Shown here: positions 9,058-17,397 of the stretch, piece after piece
Layout: each line of letters begins with the position of its first letter
Position numbering within the stretch: position 1 is the stretch's first letter
Assembly: GCA_003225295.1 (NCBI GenBank)
Contig: QHYZ01000067.1
Coordinates: 1-64,000, forward strand
DNA: 64,000 nucleotides
Direction of reading: 5' to 3'
Origin: Acidobacteriota bacterium
Lineage (GTDB): Bacteria; Acidobacteriota; Terriglobia; Acidiferrales; UBA7541
Notes under the pieces: model-generated
The model's input: the letters and a program-made list of their open reading frames with translations, nothing else
Databases searched by the model: none
Told to the model about the DNA's origin: nothing
Made by a program: the position numbers and the translations under genes

Positions 9058-9975
9058 ATGGGCACGTCCCTCAACTGGATTGCGTTCAACCTTTTCATCG
9101 TTATTGCGATCGCACTAGATCTTCGCGTTTTCCACCGCCGCCCGCACAAAATCGGAATTCGCGAAGCGGCCCTCGCCAGTTTCGGCTGGATCGCAGTCTC
9201 CGTCCTCTTTGGGCTTGGGGTGTTCTATTTCCGCGGCCCCCAGCCGGCCCTGGAATTCTTTACCGGCTACCTGATCGAAAAAGCCCTCAGCGTTGACAAT
9301 CTGTTTCTCTTTCTGGTGATCTTTCGCGCGTTTGCCGTGGATGAGCGCCTACAGCATCGCCTTCTAGAATGGGGAGTGGTAGGCGCGCTGGTCATGCGCG
9401 GAGTGATCATCGCGCTGGGCGCGGAATTGATCGAACATTTCTCTTGGATCATGTACGCGCTGGGCGCATTCCTCGTCTATGCCGGCGGGCGCATGCTCCT
9501 CGCCCATCGGGGAGAAGTCCACCCGGAACAAAACAAAATCTTCCGCTTCGCCAGCCGCCATCTTCGCGTCAGCCATGACTACCACGGCGAACATTTTTTT
9601 GTGCGCACCGCGGGCCGCTTGTTCGCCACTCCGTTGTTTCTCGTCCTGCTCGTCGTGGAAATCACGGACGTCACTCTGGCCGTCGATTCCATCCCGGCGG
9701 TGTTCGGCATTACCGAGGATCCCTTCATTGTGTACACGTCGAATGTGCTCGCGATTCTGGGGCTCCGCGCCCTGTACTTCCTGCTGGCGGGAGTCATCGA
9801 CCGTTTGCGTTTTCTGGATGAGGGGCTGGCAGTCGTGCTGTTGTTTATCGGCGGAAAAATGATCGGCGAGCGGTGGCTGCACATTCCCGTGGCTGTGTCT
9901 CTCGGCGTTGTAGGAGGCGTACTGCTGGTGGCGCTGCTGGCGTCGCTACTCTTTCCGCCGAGGAACAAAACGTGA
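9058..9975 (+). CDS. TerC-family integral membrane protein
   Basis: 305 residues with about nine hydrophobic segments, matching the TerC/Alx family of inner-membrane proteins linked to metal (manganese) export and tellurite or pH stress. Signature stretches include the acidic membrane segments EKALSVDNLFLF and VEITDVTLAVDSIPAVFGIT, and the late block LDEGLAVVLLFIGGKM. The specific ion cannot be read from sequence. The gene ends three bases before the converging zinc-finger gene. Confidence 0.9.
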   Translation: MGTSLNWIAFNLFIVIAIALDLRVFHRRPHKIGIREAALASFGWIAVSVLFGLGVFYFRGPQPALEFFTGYLIEKALSVDNLFLFLVIFRAFAVDERLQHRLLEWGVVGALVMRGVIIALGAELIEHFSWIMYALGAFLVYAGGRMLLAHRGEVHPEQNKIFRFASRHLRVSHDYHGEHFFVRTAGRLFATPLFLVLLVVEITDVTLAVDSIPAVFGITEDPFIVYTSNVLAILGLRALYFLLAGVIDRLRFLDEGLAVVLLFIGGKMIGERWLHIPVAVSLGVVGGVLLVALLASLLFPPRNKT

Positions 9976-9978
9976 AAT

Positions 9979-10245
9979 TTATTCTTCCTCGAACATCAGG
10001 TCGTCGACGTAGCACCACATCCAGTTTTCTCCCGGCTCTTGCGACCGCACAATGGGGTGCTTGGTGGCGTGAAAATGTTTTGTGGCGTGTTTGTTTTTTG
10101 AGGAGTCGCAACAGCCGACATGGCCGCAGCTCAAACACAAACGCAAGTGCAACCAGCCGTCGCCCATCTTCAGGCACTCTTCGCAGCCTTTGGTCTTTGG
10201 CTTCACGCGTTTGATTTGATCGAGGTGAGTGCAGTTTTTGGTCAT
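9979..10245 (-). CDS. UBP-type zinc-finger protein
   Basis: 88 residues from the internal ATG (MTKNCTHLDQ); a seven-residue N-terminal extension is possible. It is a free-standing ZnF-UBP domain with the expected Cys/His ligands: C-x-H near the start, C-x2-C (GCEECL), C-x2-C (CLSCGHVGCC) and the H-rich KHATKHFHATKHP. In eukaryotes this fold binds the ubiquitin C-terminus; bacterial versions are largely uncharacterised. It is the last gene of a three-gene minus-strand unit, 17 bases after the kinase, which suggests a role in that signalling or redox module. Confidence 0.85.
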   Translation of the reverse strand: MTKNCTHLDQIKRVKPKTKGCEECLKMGDGWLHLRLCLSCGHVGCCDSSKNKHATKHFHATKHPIVRSQEPGENWMWCYVDDLMFEEE

Positions 10246-10262
10246 GGTGGTCTCCCGCGAAA

Positions 10263-11672
10263 TCACAGCGCTGCTTGAATTGGAATTCGAACCTGGAATC
10301 GCGTATCTCCCGAAACCGATTTTACGGTGATCAGCCCGCGCATTTTTCTTACGATGCGATGCACGACGTCCAAGCCGAGCCCGGTTCCCTCCCCTACGGC
10401 CTTGGTCGTAAAAAACGGCTCAAAAATTCGTGATTGCACGCCGGGCGGAATTCCCGGACCGTCGTCGGCGATCTCCACTAGCACGTAATCATTTTCGCGC
10501 ACGACGCGCACCAGAAGTTTTCCTTTTTCCTTCATTGCGTCGACGGCGTTGTCGATCAGGTTTGTCCACACCTGATTCAACTCGCTTCCGTAGGCCATCA
10601 CCTTCGGAAGGTTCGCTTCATATTCGCGCGTCACCACAATGCCGCGCTTCAGTTTGTGATGCATGATGGTCAGAGTTGTTTCCAGGCTGCTCTTGATGTC
10701 CACTTCCTGGAGCGGCGCCTGGTCCATGTAGGAATATTCTTTGATCGCTTTGATGAGATCCGAAATGCGGGCGGTGCTGTGTTCGAGCTCGGCGGCAATG
10801 CGCTCCATTTCGAGGAGGGTGCCGAATCGCGTCAGCTCAGGGCCCAAGGAAGCGCCTGCGGCGGCCGCAAAGCTTTCTAGTTGCGCGTCCGTTAAGTTGT
10901 CCTCAGCCAGAAGCGGCGCCAGTTTCCAGGCCTCGGTAACACCGCGCCCTTCCAGCCAGCTTTGAATCGCTTCTTCTCGCTCGACACGCGCGAACTCATC
11001 TTTGTATGGAGCGGGCTTCAGCGCGGAGCGAATCTCCTCTTCGCGCTTCGCCAGCAGGCCGCAGTCTTCCGGACCCAGGCTTGTGCTGCGTCCGGCAACG
11101 CGCAAGCGCTGGAGGCAATCCCGCAGCGAGGCAGCCGAGCGGCGGGCGGCAGCAGAAGGATTGTTCAGTTCGTGCGCGAGGCCGGCCGACAATTTTCCCA
11201 GCGCTGCCAGTTTTTCCCTTTGCTGCTCTTCGCGCGTGACGTTTCGAACGCGATCGGTCAACAATCCAACAAGGCGCTGGGAAAGCTCGGGCATGCGCTG
11301 AAAAAGTTCGGGAAACTTGCCGGCAGGAAACGCCAGCGCGCGAACCGGAAGCACCGCGCGTCCAGTCACACTAAACGTTTTCATTCTGGAAAAAGGCAAG
11401 ACCCCAGTGACTTCGCCGGCGCGAGCGGTAAAAACCGGGCCATCCTGCGGACCATTCTCCCGCCGCGCCCGCAATTCTCCTTCGAGCATCACAAACATCG
11501 TGTCTGCCGGAGTATCTTCGCGGACGGAGACTTCGCCCACGCCGACGCGGCGTTCCTCGGATTGCGCGACAAACCATTCGAGATCGGCCTGGGGCTGGTC
11601 CACAAAAGCAGGCACCTTGCGCAAATCCGCAATCAGAGCTTCAATCCGTGCTTGCTCCGGCGCGTCGCTCAT
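10263..11672 (-). CDS. histidine kinase with N-terminal cyclic-nucleotide-binding-like domain
   Basis: 469 residues from ATG 11672; in-frame sequence further upstream overlaps the preceding gene and is spurious. Residues about 15-145 look like a cNMP-binding/Crp-type beta-barrel. A dimerisation helix follows with the phospho-acceptor H167 in GLAHELNNPSAAA. The C-terminal ATPase domain has NLIDNAVDAM (N box), DDGPGIPP (G1), FEPFFTTK (F box) and GTGLGL (G2). There is no transmembrane segment, so it is a soluble kinase. It starts 28 bases after the response-regulator/reductase fusion, its probable partner. Confidence 0.88.
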   Translation of the reverse strand: MSDAPEQARIEALIADLRKVPAFVDQPQADLEWFVAQSEERRVGVGEVSVREDTPADTMFVMLEGELRARRENGPQDGPVFTARAGEVTGVLPFSRMKTFSVTGRAVLPVRALAFPAGKFPELFQRMPELSQRLVGLLTDRVRNVTREEQQREKLAALGKLSAGLAHELNNPSAAARRSAASLRDCLQRLRVAGRSTSLGPEDCGLLAKREEEIRSALKPAPYKDEFARVEREEAIQSWLEGRGVTEAWKLAPLLAEDNLTDAQLESFAAAAGASLGPELTRFGTLLEMERIAAELEHSTARISDLIKAIKEYSYMDQAPLQEVDIKSSLETTLTIMHHKLKRGIVVTREYEANLPKVMAYGSELNQVWTNLIDNAVDAMKEKGKLLVRVVRENDYVLVEIADDGPGIPPGVQSRIFEPFFTTKAVGEGTGLGLDVVHRIVRKMRGLITVKSVSGDTRFQVRIPIQAAL

Positions 11673-11700
11673 GGGCGTTCCGCTCCCCGCGTCTTTTCGC

Positions 11701-13374
11701 TCATTGGACCTTCGCCAGATACTGGTGCATGAACTGCACGACGACGGCGCCTTCGCCAACGCCGGAAGCCACGCGCTTGACGGAACCGTGGCGCACGTCG
11801 CCGACGACAAAAATTCCGGGCACGTTGGTTTCAAGCAATCCCGGGTCGCGATCGAGCGTCCACGATGGCGGTCTCTTTCCGCCGCGGAGGAGGTCCGGGC
11901 CAGAAAGAATGAATCCGCGCTCGTCGCGCTCAATCAAGCCGCCGAGCCATTCCGTGCGCGGTTGCGCGCCGATGAAAATGTACAGGCTGGTAGCCGGCAC
12001 ATTTTCCTTTTCACCAGTGAGTGAACGCAGGATGGTGAGTCCGGTGAGCCGTGATTCCCCGTGAACCTCGACCACGCTGCTACGCGTCTGGACTTCGATG
12101 TTGGGCGTCTTTTCGATTTGCTCGATCAAGTAATGCGACATGGTGCTCGCGAGGGATTCGCCGCGCACCAGCATGACAACTTTAACGGCGAACTTGGAAA
12201 AGTGCATGGCGGCCTGCCCGGCGGAATTCGCGCCCCCAATGATGTGCACGGTCTCGCCTTTGCAGGCCATGGCTTCGGTGGTTCCGCCGCCGTAATAGAC
12301 CCCCGCGCCCTGCAGGCGCTCGATCCCGGGCACCTCCAGCGTCCGCCACTGAACGCCCATCGCCAGAAGAAGCGCATGACAGGAAATCTCAAACCCATCC
12401 GCCAGTTTCAGGAAGCGATACGGACCTTCCGCCCGAAGGCTGACGGCTTCCTGCGGAGCGAGAATTTCCACTCCAAATCGCCGGGCCTGGGCCACGGCGC
12501 GGCGGGCGAGATCGTTGCCGCTGAGCCCGGCAGGAAAACCGAGGTAGTTCTCGATGCGAGAGCTGAGCCCGGCCTGACCGCCGGGCGCTTCGCGTTCGAT
12601 CATCACCGTGTGCAAGCCTTCGCTGGCGCCATAGACGGCGGCAGCGAGACCGGCGGGGCCGCCTCCGACAATGGCGAGGTCGTAGAAGCTGGTTTGCGTG
12701 TGCGTGCGGAGACCGATCTTGTCGGCAACCGCAGGCAGAGGCGGCTCGGCAAGCCGCGCGCCGTCGGGAAAAAGAATCAGAGGAAGCGTTTCGGCTTCGG
12801 GTCCGAGCGAATCGACCAACCCGCGCACTTCAGGATCGGTTTGCGCCAGCTCCACGTCGATCCATTGGTAAGGCACTTGATTTCGAGCGAGAAAATCGCG
12901 CAACTCATAGGAGCGGGTTGACCAGCGCGTGCCGAGGACGCGAATTCCTTCATACGGCGGGCGAAACGTCGCGGTCCAATCGTGCAGCAGGTCGTCGAGA
13001 GCGGGAAAGAGTTTTTCCTCGGGCGGATCCCACGGCTTCATCAAATAGTAGTGCACGCGGGCTTCGTTGATGGCATCGATGGCGGCGTTGGTATCCGCGT
13101 AGGCGGTGAGCAGGGCGCGCTTGGCGAGCGGGTGCATCTCCATGGCTTCGGAAAGGAAGTTAACGCCGTCCATTTGGGGCATGCGCTGATCCGCAAGCAG
13201 TAGGGCCACAGGATTGTTGCGCGCTTTTAATTCCCGCAGGGTGGTGAGGCCGGCGCTTCCGGAATTCGCGCGCATGACACGGTAGCGATCCGCATAGCGG
13301 CTGCGCAGGTCGCGCTCAATCGCTCGCAGGACTTCCGGGTCGTCATCCACGGTTAATAAAACTGGCTTTGGCAT
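11701..13374 (-). CDS. response regulator fused to a thioredoxin-reductase-like flavoprotein
   Basis: 557 residues in three parts. Residues 1-125 are a receiver domain with acidic D10-D12, phospho-acceptor D62 (LLLADQRMPQMDG) and K113 (LMKPW). Residues about 143-220 resemble a thioredoxin/glutaredoxin fold (WSTRSYELRDFL) without a CxxC. Residues 229-557 form a two-domain FAD/NADPH oxidoreductase with GGGPAG at 237-242, GGANSAG at 380-386 and FVVGDVR near the end. Where thioredoxin reductase carries its redox-active C-x-x-C there is GVYYGGGTTEAMAC (358-371), so classical disulfide reduction is unlikely. Paired with the adjacent kinase, it may be a flavin output switched by phosphorylation. Confidence 0.9.
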   Translation of the reverse strand: MPKPVLLTVDDDPEVLRAIERDLRSRYADRYRVMRANSGSAGLTTLRELKARNNPVALLLADQRMPQMDGVNFLSEAMEMHPLAKRALLTAYADTNAAIDAINEARVHYYLMKPWDPPEEKLFPALDDLLHDWTATFRPPYEGIRVLGTRWSTRSYELRDFLARNQVPYQWIDVELAQTDPEVRGLVDSLGPEAETLPLILFPDGARLAEPPLPAVADKIGLRTHTQTSFYDLAIVGGGPAGLAAAVYGASEGLHTVMIEREAPGGQAGLSSRIENYLGFPAGLSGNDLARRAVAQARRFGVEILAPQEAVSLRAEGPYRFLKLADGFEISCHALLLAMGVQWRTLEVPGIERLQGAGVYYGGGTTEAMACKGETVHIIGGANSAGQAAMHFSKFAVKVVMLVRGESLASTMSHYLIEQIEKTPNIEVQTRSSVVEVHGESRLTGLTILRSLTGEKENVPATSLYIFIGAQPRTEWLGGLIERDERGFILSGPDLLRGGKRPPSWTLDRDPGLLETNVPGIFVVGDVRHGSVKRVASGVGEGAVVVQFMHQYLAKVQ

Positions 13375-13479
13375 ATTCCTCAGATGCGGCGCAGGTGATT
13401 TCGTTGCGTCTTACCAGGACTGCTGTACGGCTTCAGCTACTCTTCCGGCCGCCCTCAAGCTACAATTCCTGACGCTCCC

Positions 13480-14058
13480 ATGTCCAGCCCTCTCGCTCAA
13501 TCCATCGCGGACCTGTCATCCGCCGATCGATCCAAGAGGCTCGCGGCCGCGGGCGAAATCTACCGCTTGGGCCGGGCGGCCGCAGGATCTGCTATTTCTA
13601 ACTGGTGGGCCGAGGGTGAGCTCTCCGGGCTGCTACTTGGACCCCATCCCGCCATAACGGTTGGACTAGCGGTCGAACGCGATACGTTTGGGCGGATTCG
13701 CATTGCCAATGGCACGCCCAGACTAGCCGACGTGCCGGCGGATCAGGATGCCGAGGAATTCGAACTTCGTTTCGCTGATGACGTGTTTCTGGATGTGCTG
13801 ACAACGCGGGAGCCCGGCGGCTCCGGGGCCATCGCAAAATACCTGGCCAAGTTTGGAGAGGGCGTGCAACAAGTGGAATATCGCTGCACCAATGTCGACC
13901 GCGCCACCCAAATACTGAAAGACAAATTCGGAGTTGTTCCTGTTTATCCTGCCACGCGGCCTGGCGCGGATGGCACGCGAATCAATTTTTTCCTCGTCGT
14001 CTCTCCCGATGGCGGCAAGGTGCTCATCGAACTGTACGAATCACAGTCTGGCAGATAG
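13480..14058 (+). CDS. VOC-fold (glyoxalase/methylmalonyl-CoA epimerase-like) hypothetical protein
   Basis: 192 residues. The N-terminal half (RLGRAAAGSAISNWW, then a beta-rich section) is not recognised. The C-terminal half, about residues 115-188 (GEGVQQVEYRCTNVDRATQILKDKFGV through KVLIELYE), follows the betaalphabetabetabeta pattern of one vicinal-oxygen-chelate module and resembles the closing half of methylmalonyl-CoA epimerase. Metal ligands are not complete enough to predict chemistry. It is a single-gene unit convergent with the debranching enzyme. Confidence 0.6.
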   Translation: MSSPLAQSIADLSSADRSKRLAAAGEIYRLGRAAAGSAISNWWAEGELSGLLLGPHPAITVGLAVERDTFGRIRIANGTPRLADVPADQDAEEFELRFADDVFLDVLTTREPGGSGAIAKYLAKFGEGVQQVEYRCTNVDRATQILKDKFGVVPVYPATRPGADGTRINFFLVVSPDGGKVLIELYESQSGR

Positions 14059-14077
14059 ATATTCGAATTCAGCGATA

Positions 14078-16105
14078 CTAAATGCTTCTAACTGAATCAG
14101 CTTTCTTTCCGCCCATTATTTCCTTCCAAGCCCGCAACACTTCGGCGACGGTCCAGGCCTGGGCAATGCAGCCGCGTGGTGTGAAGGGGGCATCGCCATC
14201 GAATATTTCGCTTAACGTGCCGAGGCCGCTCGCGTAAATCTGGCGACCGAGCGGCTCGAGGAAACGCAAGGCCGCCTCGCGATCGTGGTAGACGCGATAG
14301 TGCGCGAGAGCGAACGGTCCGAGCAGCCAGCCCCACACGGTGCCTTGATGATAGGCGCTGTCACGATCGCGGGGGCTACCACCGTAATGGCCGGCATATC
14401 CGGCTTCGCCCGGCGCGAGACTCCGCAGTCCGTGCGAGGTCAAGAGGTGCCGCGCGCAAACGTCGACGACCGCCTTTTGCTGCTCGGGGGTGAGCGGGCT
14501 TACCGGCAAAGACACGGCAAGAATCTGATTCGGGCGAAGCGCGGCATCATTTCCGATTCCCGGCGAATCGATGACGTCCCAGCAGCAGTTACGCGCCGGG
14601 TTCCAGAATCTCGGAAAACTTTTCTTTGCTTGGGCCGCGAGTTTTTCGTAATCGTTGCCAGGTTTCGCAAGCAACCGAGCAAGTCCGGCGATCGTTTCGA
14701 GCGCGTTGATCCACAGCGCATTAATCTCCACGGGCTTTCCCGTGCGGGGCGTCACCACCCAGTCGCCGATTTTAGCATCCATCCAAGTGAGTTGGACTCC
14801 CGGACCACCGGCATAGAGCAGCCCGTCGGCCGGGTCCGCGTGGATGCTGTAGCGGGTGCCCGCGATGTGCGCCTCGATCATGGCGGCGAGAACCGGGAAA
14901 AGTTTTTGCAGCGTCACGGCATCTTGCGTCGCTTCGAAATACTGCCGGACGGATTCGATATACCACAGCGCGGCATCGACGGTGTTGTATTCTGGTTGGC
15001 CCCCGATGTCAGGGAAATTGTTGGGGAGCATCCCGCCGTCAACGTAGCGAGAAAAAGCCAGAAGGATTTGCCTGGCAACGGCAGTCCGGCCGGTCGCGAG
15101 CGTCAGTCCCGGCAGCGCAATCATGGTGTCACGGCCCCAATCGCCGAACCAGTGATAGCCGGCGATGATGCTGCGGCCGTCCGGCTCTTCCGGAAGGCTG
15201 CGCTTTACGATGAATTGGTCGGCGGCCAGGATGAGCTGCCAAAGCCAGGTGGGCGCTTCTTCGGAGAGCGCCTCGTTTTTTGCTTGCCAGTCATGGAACA
15301 GTTTCACTTCGTAATTCGGTCGCTCCGCGCGGGCGGTTTCAATATCGAGCGAGGCTGCTGCTTCCGTGGTCGCCACCAGCGTAATGCTCGAACCGGCTTC
15401 TAGTTTTGCGCGGAACAGCGCGGCAAAAAGGCGATCTTCGCGGTCATCAAGGCCGCGCGCAGTTTCTTCCCCCAAGAAGCAGCCAAGGTACCAATCGTGG
15501 CGCGGCTGGCAGGTCGCGGTGCTGCTTTTCAGATAAAAGGGCCTCGCTCCATCGAGGGCCAGCACCTTCACGCCGTGCTCGACCGGCTCGATATGCATGC
15601 GCCAATCACCTGCATGAGTCAAGGAATGGAAGTCGCGATAATTCACGAGCGCTTTCAGTTCCATTTCGAGGGCCGCGCTTCCCCTCACCAGGGTGTACTG
15701 AATGAAGGTGGTGTTTTCGCCCTGGCGCATCCACACGCGCTTTTCCACAAGCGCATCGGCCAGCGCGTAAGTCCACACGGGAGTCGAACCTTCCAGGTGA
15801 AAATCCTCGAGGAGTAGAAAGCCTTGCGGATCGACGGCACCGCTGGCCCAGCGATGGGTGGCGAGAAAAAAATCCGACCCGGCGTAGTGCACGATTTCGT
15901 CGATATTGGAGACCAGCTGGGTGCGGCCCACGGGTGGCTGCAGGGCGGCGATCAGCACTCCGTGGTAGCGCCGCGTCTGGCTTCCGGCAACGGTGCCGGA
16001 GGCGTATCCGCCGATTCCATTGGTGACCAGCCACTCGCGCGATTCGGCCGCGACGAGGTCGCCACAGATCTCGCGGCCAAACTGAACTTCCCCCTGTTCC
16101 GGCAC
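14078..16105 (-). CDS. glycogen-debranching-type amylo-alpha-1,6-glucosidase
   Basis: About 675 residues, starting at GTG 16105 with AAGGAG six bases upstream; the frame continues to 16159. The N-terminal beta-rich domain begins REWLVTNGIGGYASGT, typical of the bacterial/archaeal debranching family. The C-terminal (alpha/alpha)6 barrel carries YHWFGDWGRDTMIALPG and the closing AQAWTVAEVLRAW. Expected activity is hydrolysis of alpha-1,6 branch glucosyl residues in glycogen or related alpha-glucans. It is the last gene of a minus-strand cluster with SDR, GNAT and a GH63-like enzyme. Confidence 0.88.
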   Translation of the reverse strand: MPEQGEVQFGREICGDLVAAESREWLVTNGIGGYASGTVAGSQTRRYHGVLIAALQPPVGRTQLVSNIDEIVHYAGSDFFLATHRWASGAVDPQGFLLLEDFHLEGSTPVWTYALADALVEKRVWMRQGENTTFIQYTLVRGSAALEMELKALVNYRDFHSLTHAGDWRMHIEPVEHGVKVLALDGARPFYLKSSTATCQPRHDWYLGCFLGEETARGLDDREDRLFAALFRAKLEAGSSITLVATTEAAASLDIETARAERPNYEVKLFHDWQAKNEALSEEAPTWLWQLILAADQFIVKRSLPEEPDGRSIIAGYHWFGDWGRDTMIALPGLTLATGRTAVARQILLAFSRYVDGGMLPNNFPDIGGQPEYNTVDAALWYIESVRQYFEATQDAVTLQKLFPVLAAMIEAHIAGTRYSIHADPADGLLYAGGPGVQLTWMDAKIGDWVVTPRTGKPVEINALWINALETIAGLARLLAKPGNDYEKLAAQAKKSFPRFWNPARNCCWDVIDSPGIGNDAALRPNQILAVSLPVSPLTPEQQKAVVDVCARHLLTSHGLRSLAPGEAGYAGHYGGSPRDRDSAYHQGTVWGWLLGPFALAHYRVYHDREAALRFLEPLGRQIYASGLGTLSEIFDGDAPFTPRGCIAQAWTVAEVLRAWKEIMGGKKADSVRSI

Positions 16106-16190
16106 CGACCGCTCCTTGGCCGCCAGAGGATGGCACCTGGCCCGGCCATCCACGGCCACTTAATTCGGATTCACGTCTTGAACGAAGGTT

Positions 16191-16910
16191 TCAGCTATCT
16201 CCATAAACGGGGATGGCGGCGCCATGAATGACCCTGGCGTCGTCGCTGCATAAAAACAGGATGACCCGCGCGATGTCCTCGGGTTTCGGCCACTTCGCAA
16301 AGTCCGCTTTGGGCATGGCCTTGCGGTTGGCCTCGGTATCGATGATGCTGGGGAGAATGGAGTTCACGCGAACGCCGCTCCCTTTTAAGTCCGCAGCCAG
16401 CGAATCCAGTAGCGCCACCGCGGCCGATTTTGAAGCCGCGTAAGCGGCTGCGCCAGCAGCGTGATCAACCGCCGCTTTTGCGGCGACGTTTACGATGGCT
16501 CCATGGCCTTCTTTCAACATCGCTCTTACCGCCGCCCGCGACAGCGCATATCCCGAGCAAAGATTCAGCGCCAGCATCTGTTCGAAGACTTTGGTCTCCA
16601 GTTCCCACAACTTCGTGCCGCCCGCATAACCACCTACGGTGCTGACCATGGCGTCCAATCGGCGATACTTCCCCACGATTTTCTCCATCAACTGGCGCAC
16701 GGCAGCTTCATCCGTGACATCGACCGCGTGTCCTTCTAGTCTCGATCCGTTTGCCCCCGCCGCACTTTTCAAAGCATCGAATTCTCCCAGCGCACGATAG
16801 GTAACCACGACCTGGGCGCGTTCCTCAAGGAACGCCCGGGTCACGGCGCGCCCCAATCCACCTGTGCCGCCAGCCACGAGAACGACTCTATCCTCGAATT
16901 TCGCACTCAT
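16191..16910 (-). CDS. short-chain dehydrogenase/reductase
   Basis: 239 residues from ATG 16910, preceded by GGAGG nine bases upstream. The Rossmann motif VLVAGGTGGLGRAV (TGxxxGxG type) is at the N-terminus. The catalytic YxxxK is AAYAASKSAA, with an upstream NVAAKAAVDHA strand whose usual catalytic serine position reads A or K. The missing serine could mean altered or weak catalysis. The substrate is unknown. It sits between the GNAT gene and the debranching enzyme. Confidence 0.85.
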   Translation of the reverse strand: MSAKFEDRVVLVAGGTGGLGRAVTRAFLEERAQVVVTYRALGEFDALKSAAGANGSRLEGHAVDVTDEAAVRQLMEKIVGKYRRLDAMVSTVGGYAGGTKLWELETKVFEQMLALNLCSGYALSRAAVRAMLKEGHGAIVNVAAKAAVDHAAGAAAYAASKSAAVALLDSLAADLKGSGVRVNSILPSIIDTEANRKAMPKADFAKWPKPEDIARVILFLCSDDARVIHGAAIPVYGDS

Positions 16911-16926
16911 TAGCGCGCGCCTCCGA

Positions 16927-17397
16927 TCATTGAGCTTCGCCATTCAGCCACTTGGTCATCAAGAAACGATCATGATCCTGATATCCCGCTCGCCGGTAGA
17001 GTTCGCATGCGGGATCGTTTCCCCGATCAACTTCGAGATGGATGGCATTCACGCCCATCTCATGGGCCCTCTTTTCGACAAAGGCAACTGCCTGACGGCC
17101 ATATCCGCGTCGCCGGAAGGCGGCCTCGATGTGCAATTCGTCGATGAATGCGTCGTGGCCGTGGAACTCAAAGCTGAAGCCCAGCGTCAGGACGACATAG
17201 CCGACTGGTTTCGACCCTGCACAGAGAAGCCAAGCTTTCCCGAAGGCAGGCACCGACAGGAACCTCCCGCGAACCGCAGGCTCGTCAAATTTGATGGCTC
17301 CCGGCTGTTGTTCCGCCAATTTGCGCATCATGGGGAGGAGTTGGGCTTCGTCCGCGAGAGTTGCCTCTCGAATGGCCAAGGGGGACACCTCATTCAC
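16927..17397 (-). CDS. GNAT-family N-acetyltransferase
   Basis: About 156 residues, using the GTG at 17397; a TTG at 17409 is also open. The acetyl-CoA-binding core is clear: [27 protein letters not shown], with the R/Q-x-x-G-x-G/A loop as RRRGYGRQ, then the terminal [18 protein letters not shown]. The acceptor substrate cannot be predicted. The start overlaps the stop of the upstream glycosidase by a few bases, which implies translational coupling. Confidence 0.85.
   Translation of the reverse strand: MNEVSPLAIREATLADEAQLLPMMRKLAEQQPGAIKFDEPAVRGRFLSVPAFGKAWLLCAGSKPVGYVVLTLGFSFEFHGHDAFIDELHIEAAFRRRGYGRQAVAFVEKRAHEMGVNAIHLEVDRGNDPACELYRRAGYQDHDRFLMTKWLNGEAQ

Noticed and set aside
12061-12921. 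286-codon open frame opposite the response-regulator fusion
   Set aside because: Antisense shadow of a gene with clear FAD and NADPH motifs; no coding signature of its own.
14285-15403. 372-codon open frame opposite the debranching enzyme
   Set aside because: Fully overlapped by a conserved glycosidase; composition is Arg-rich and random.
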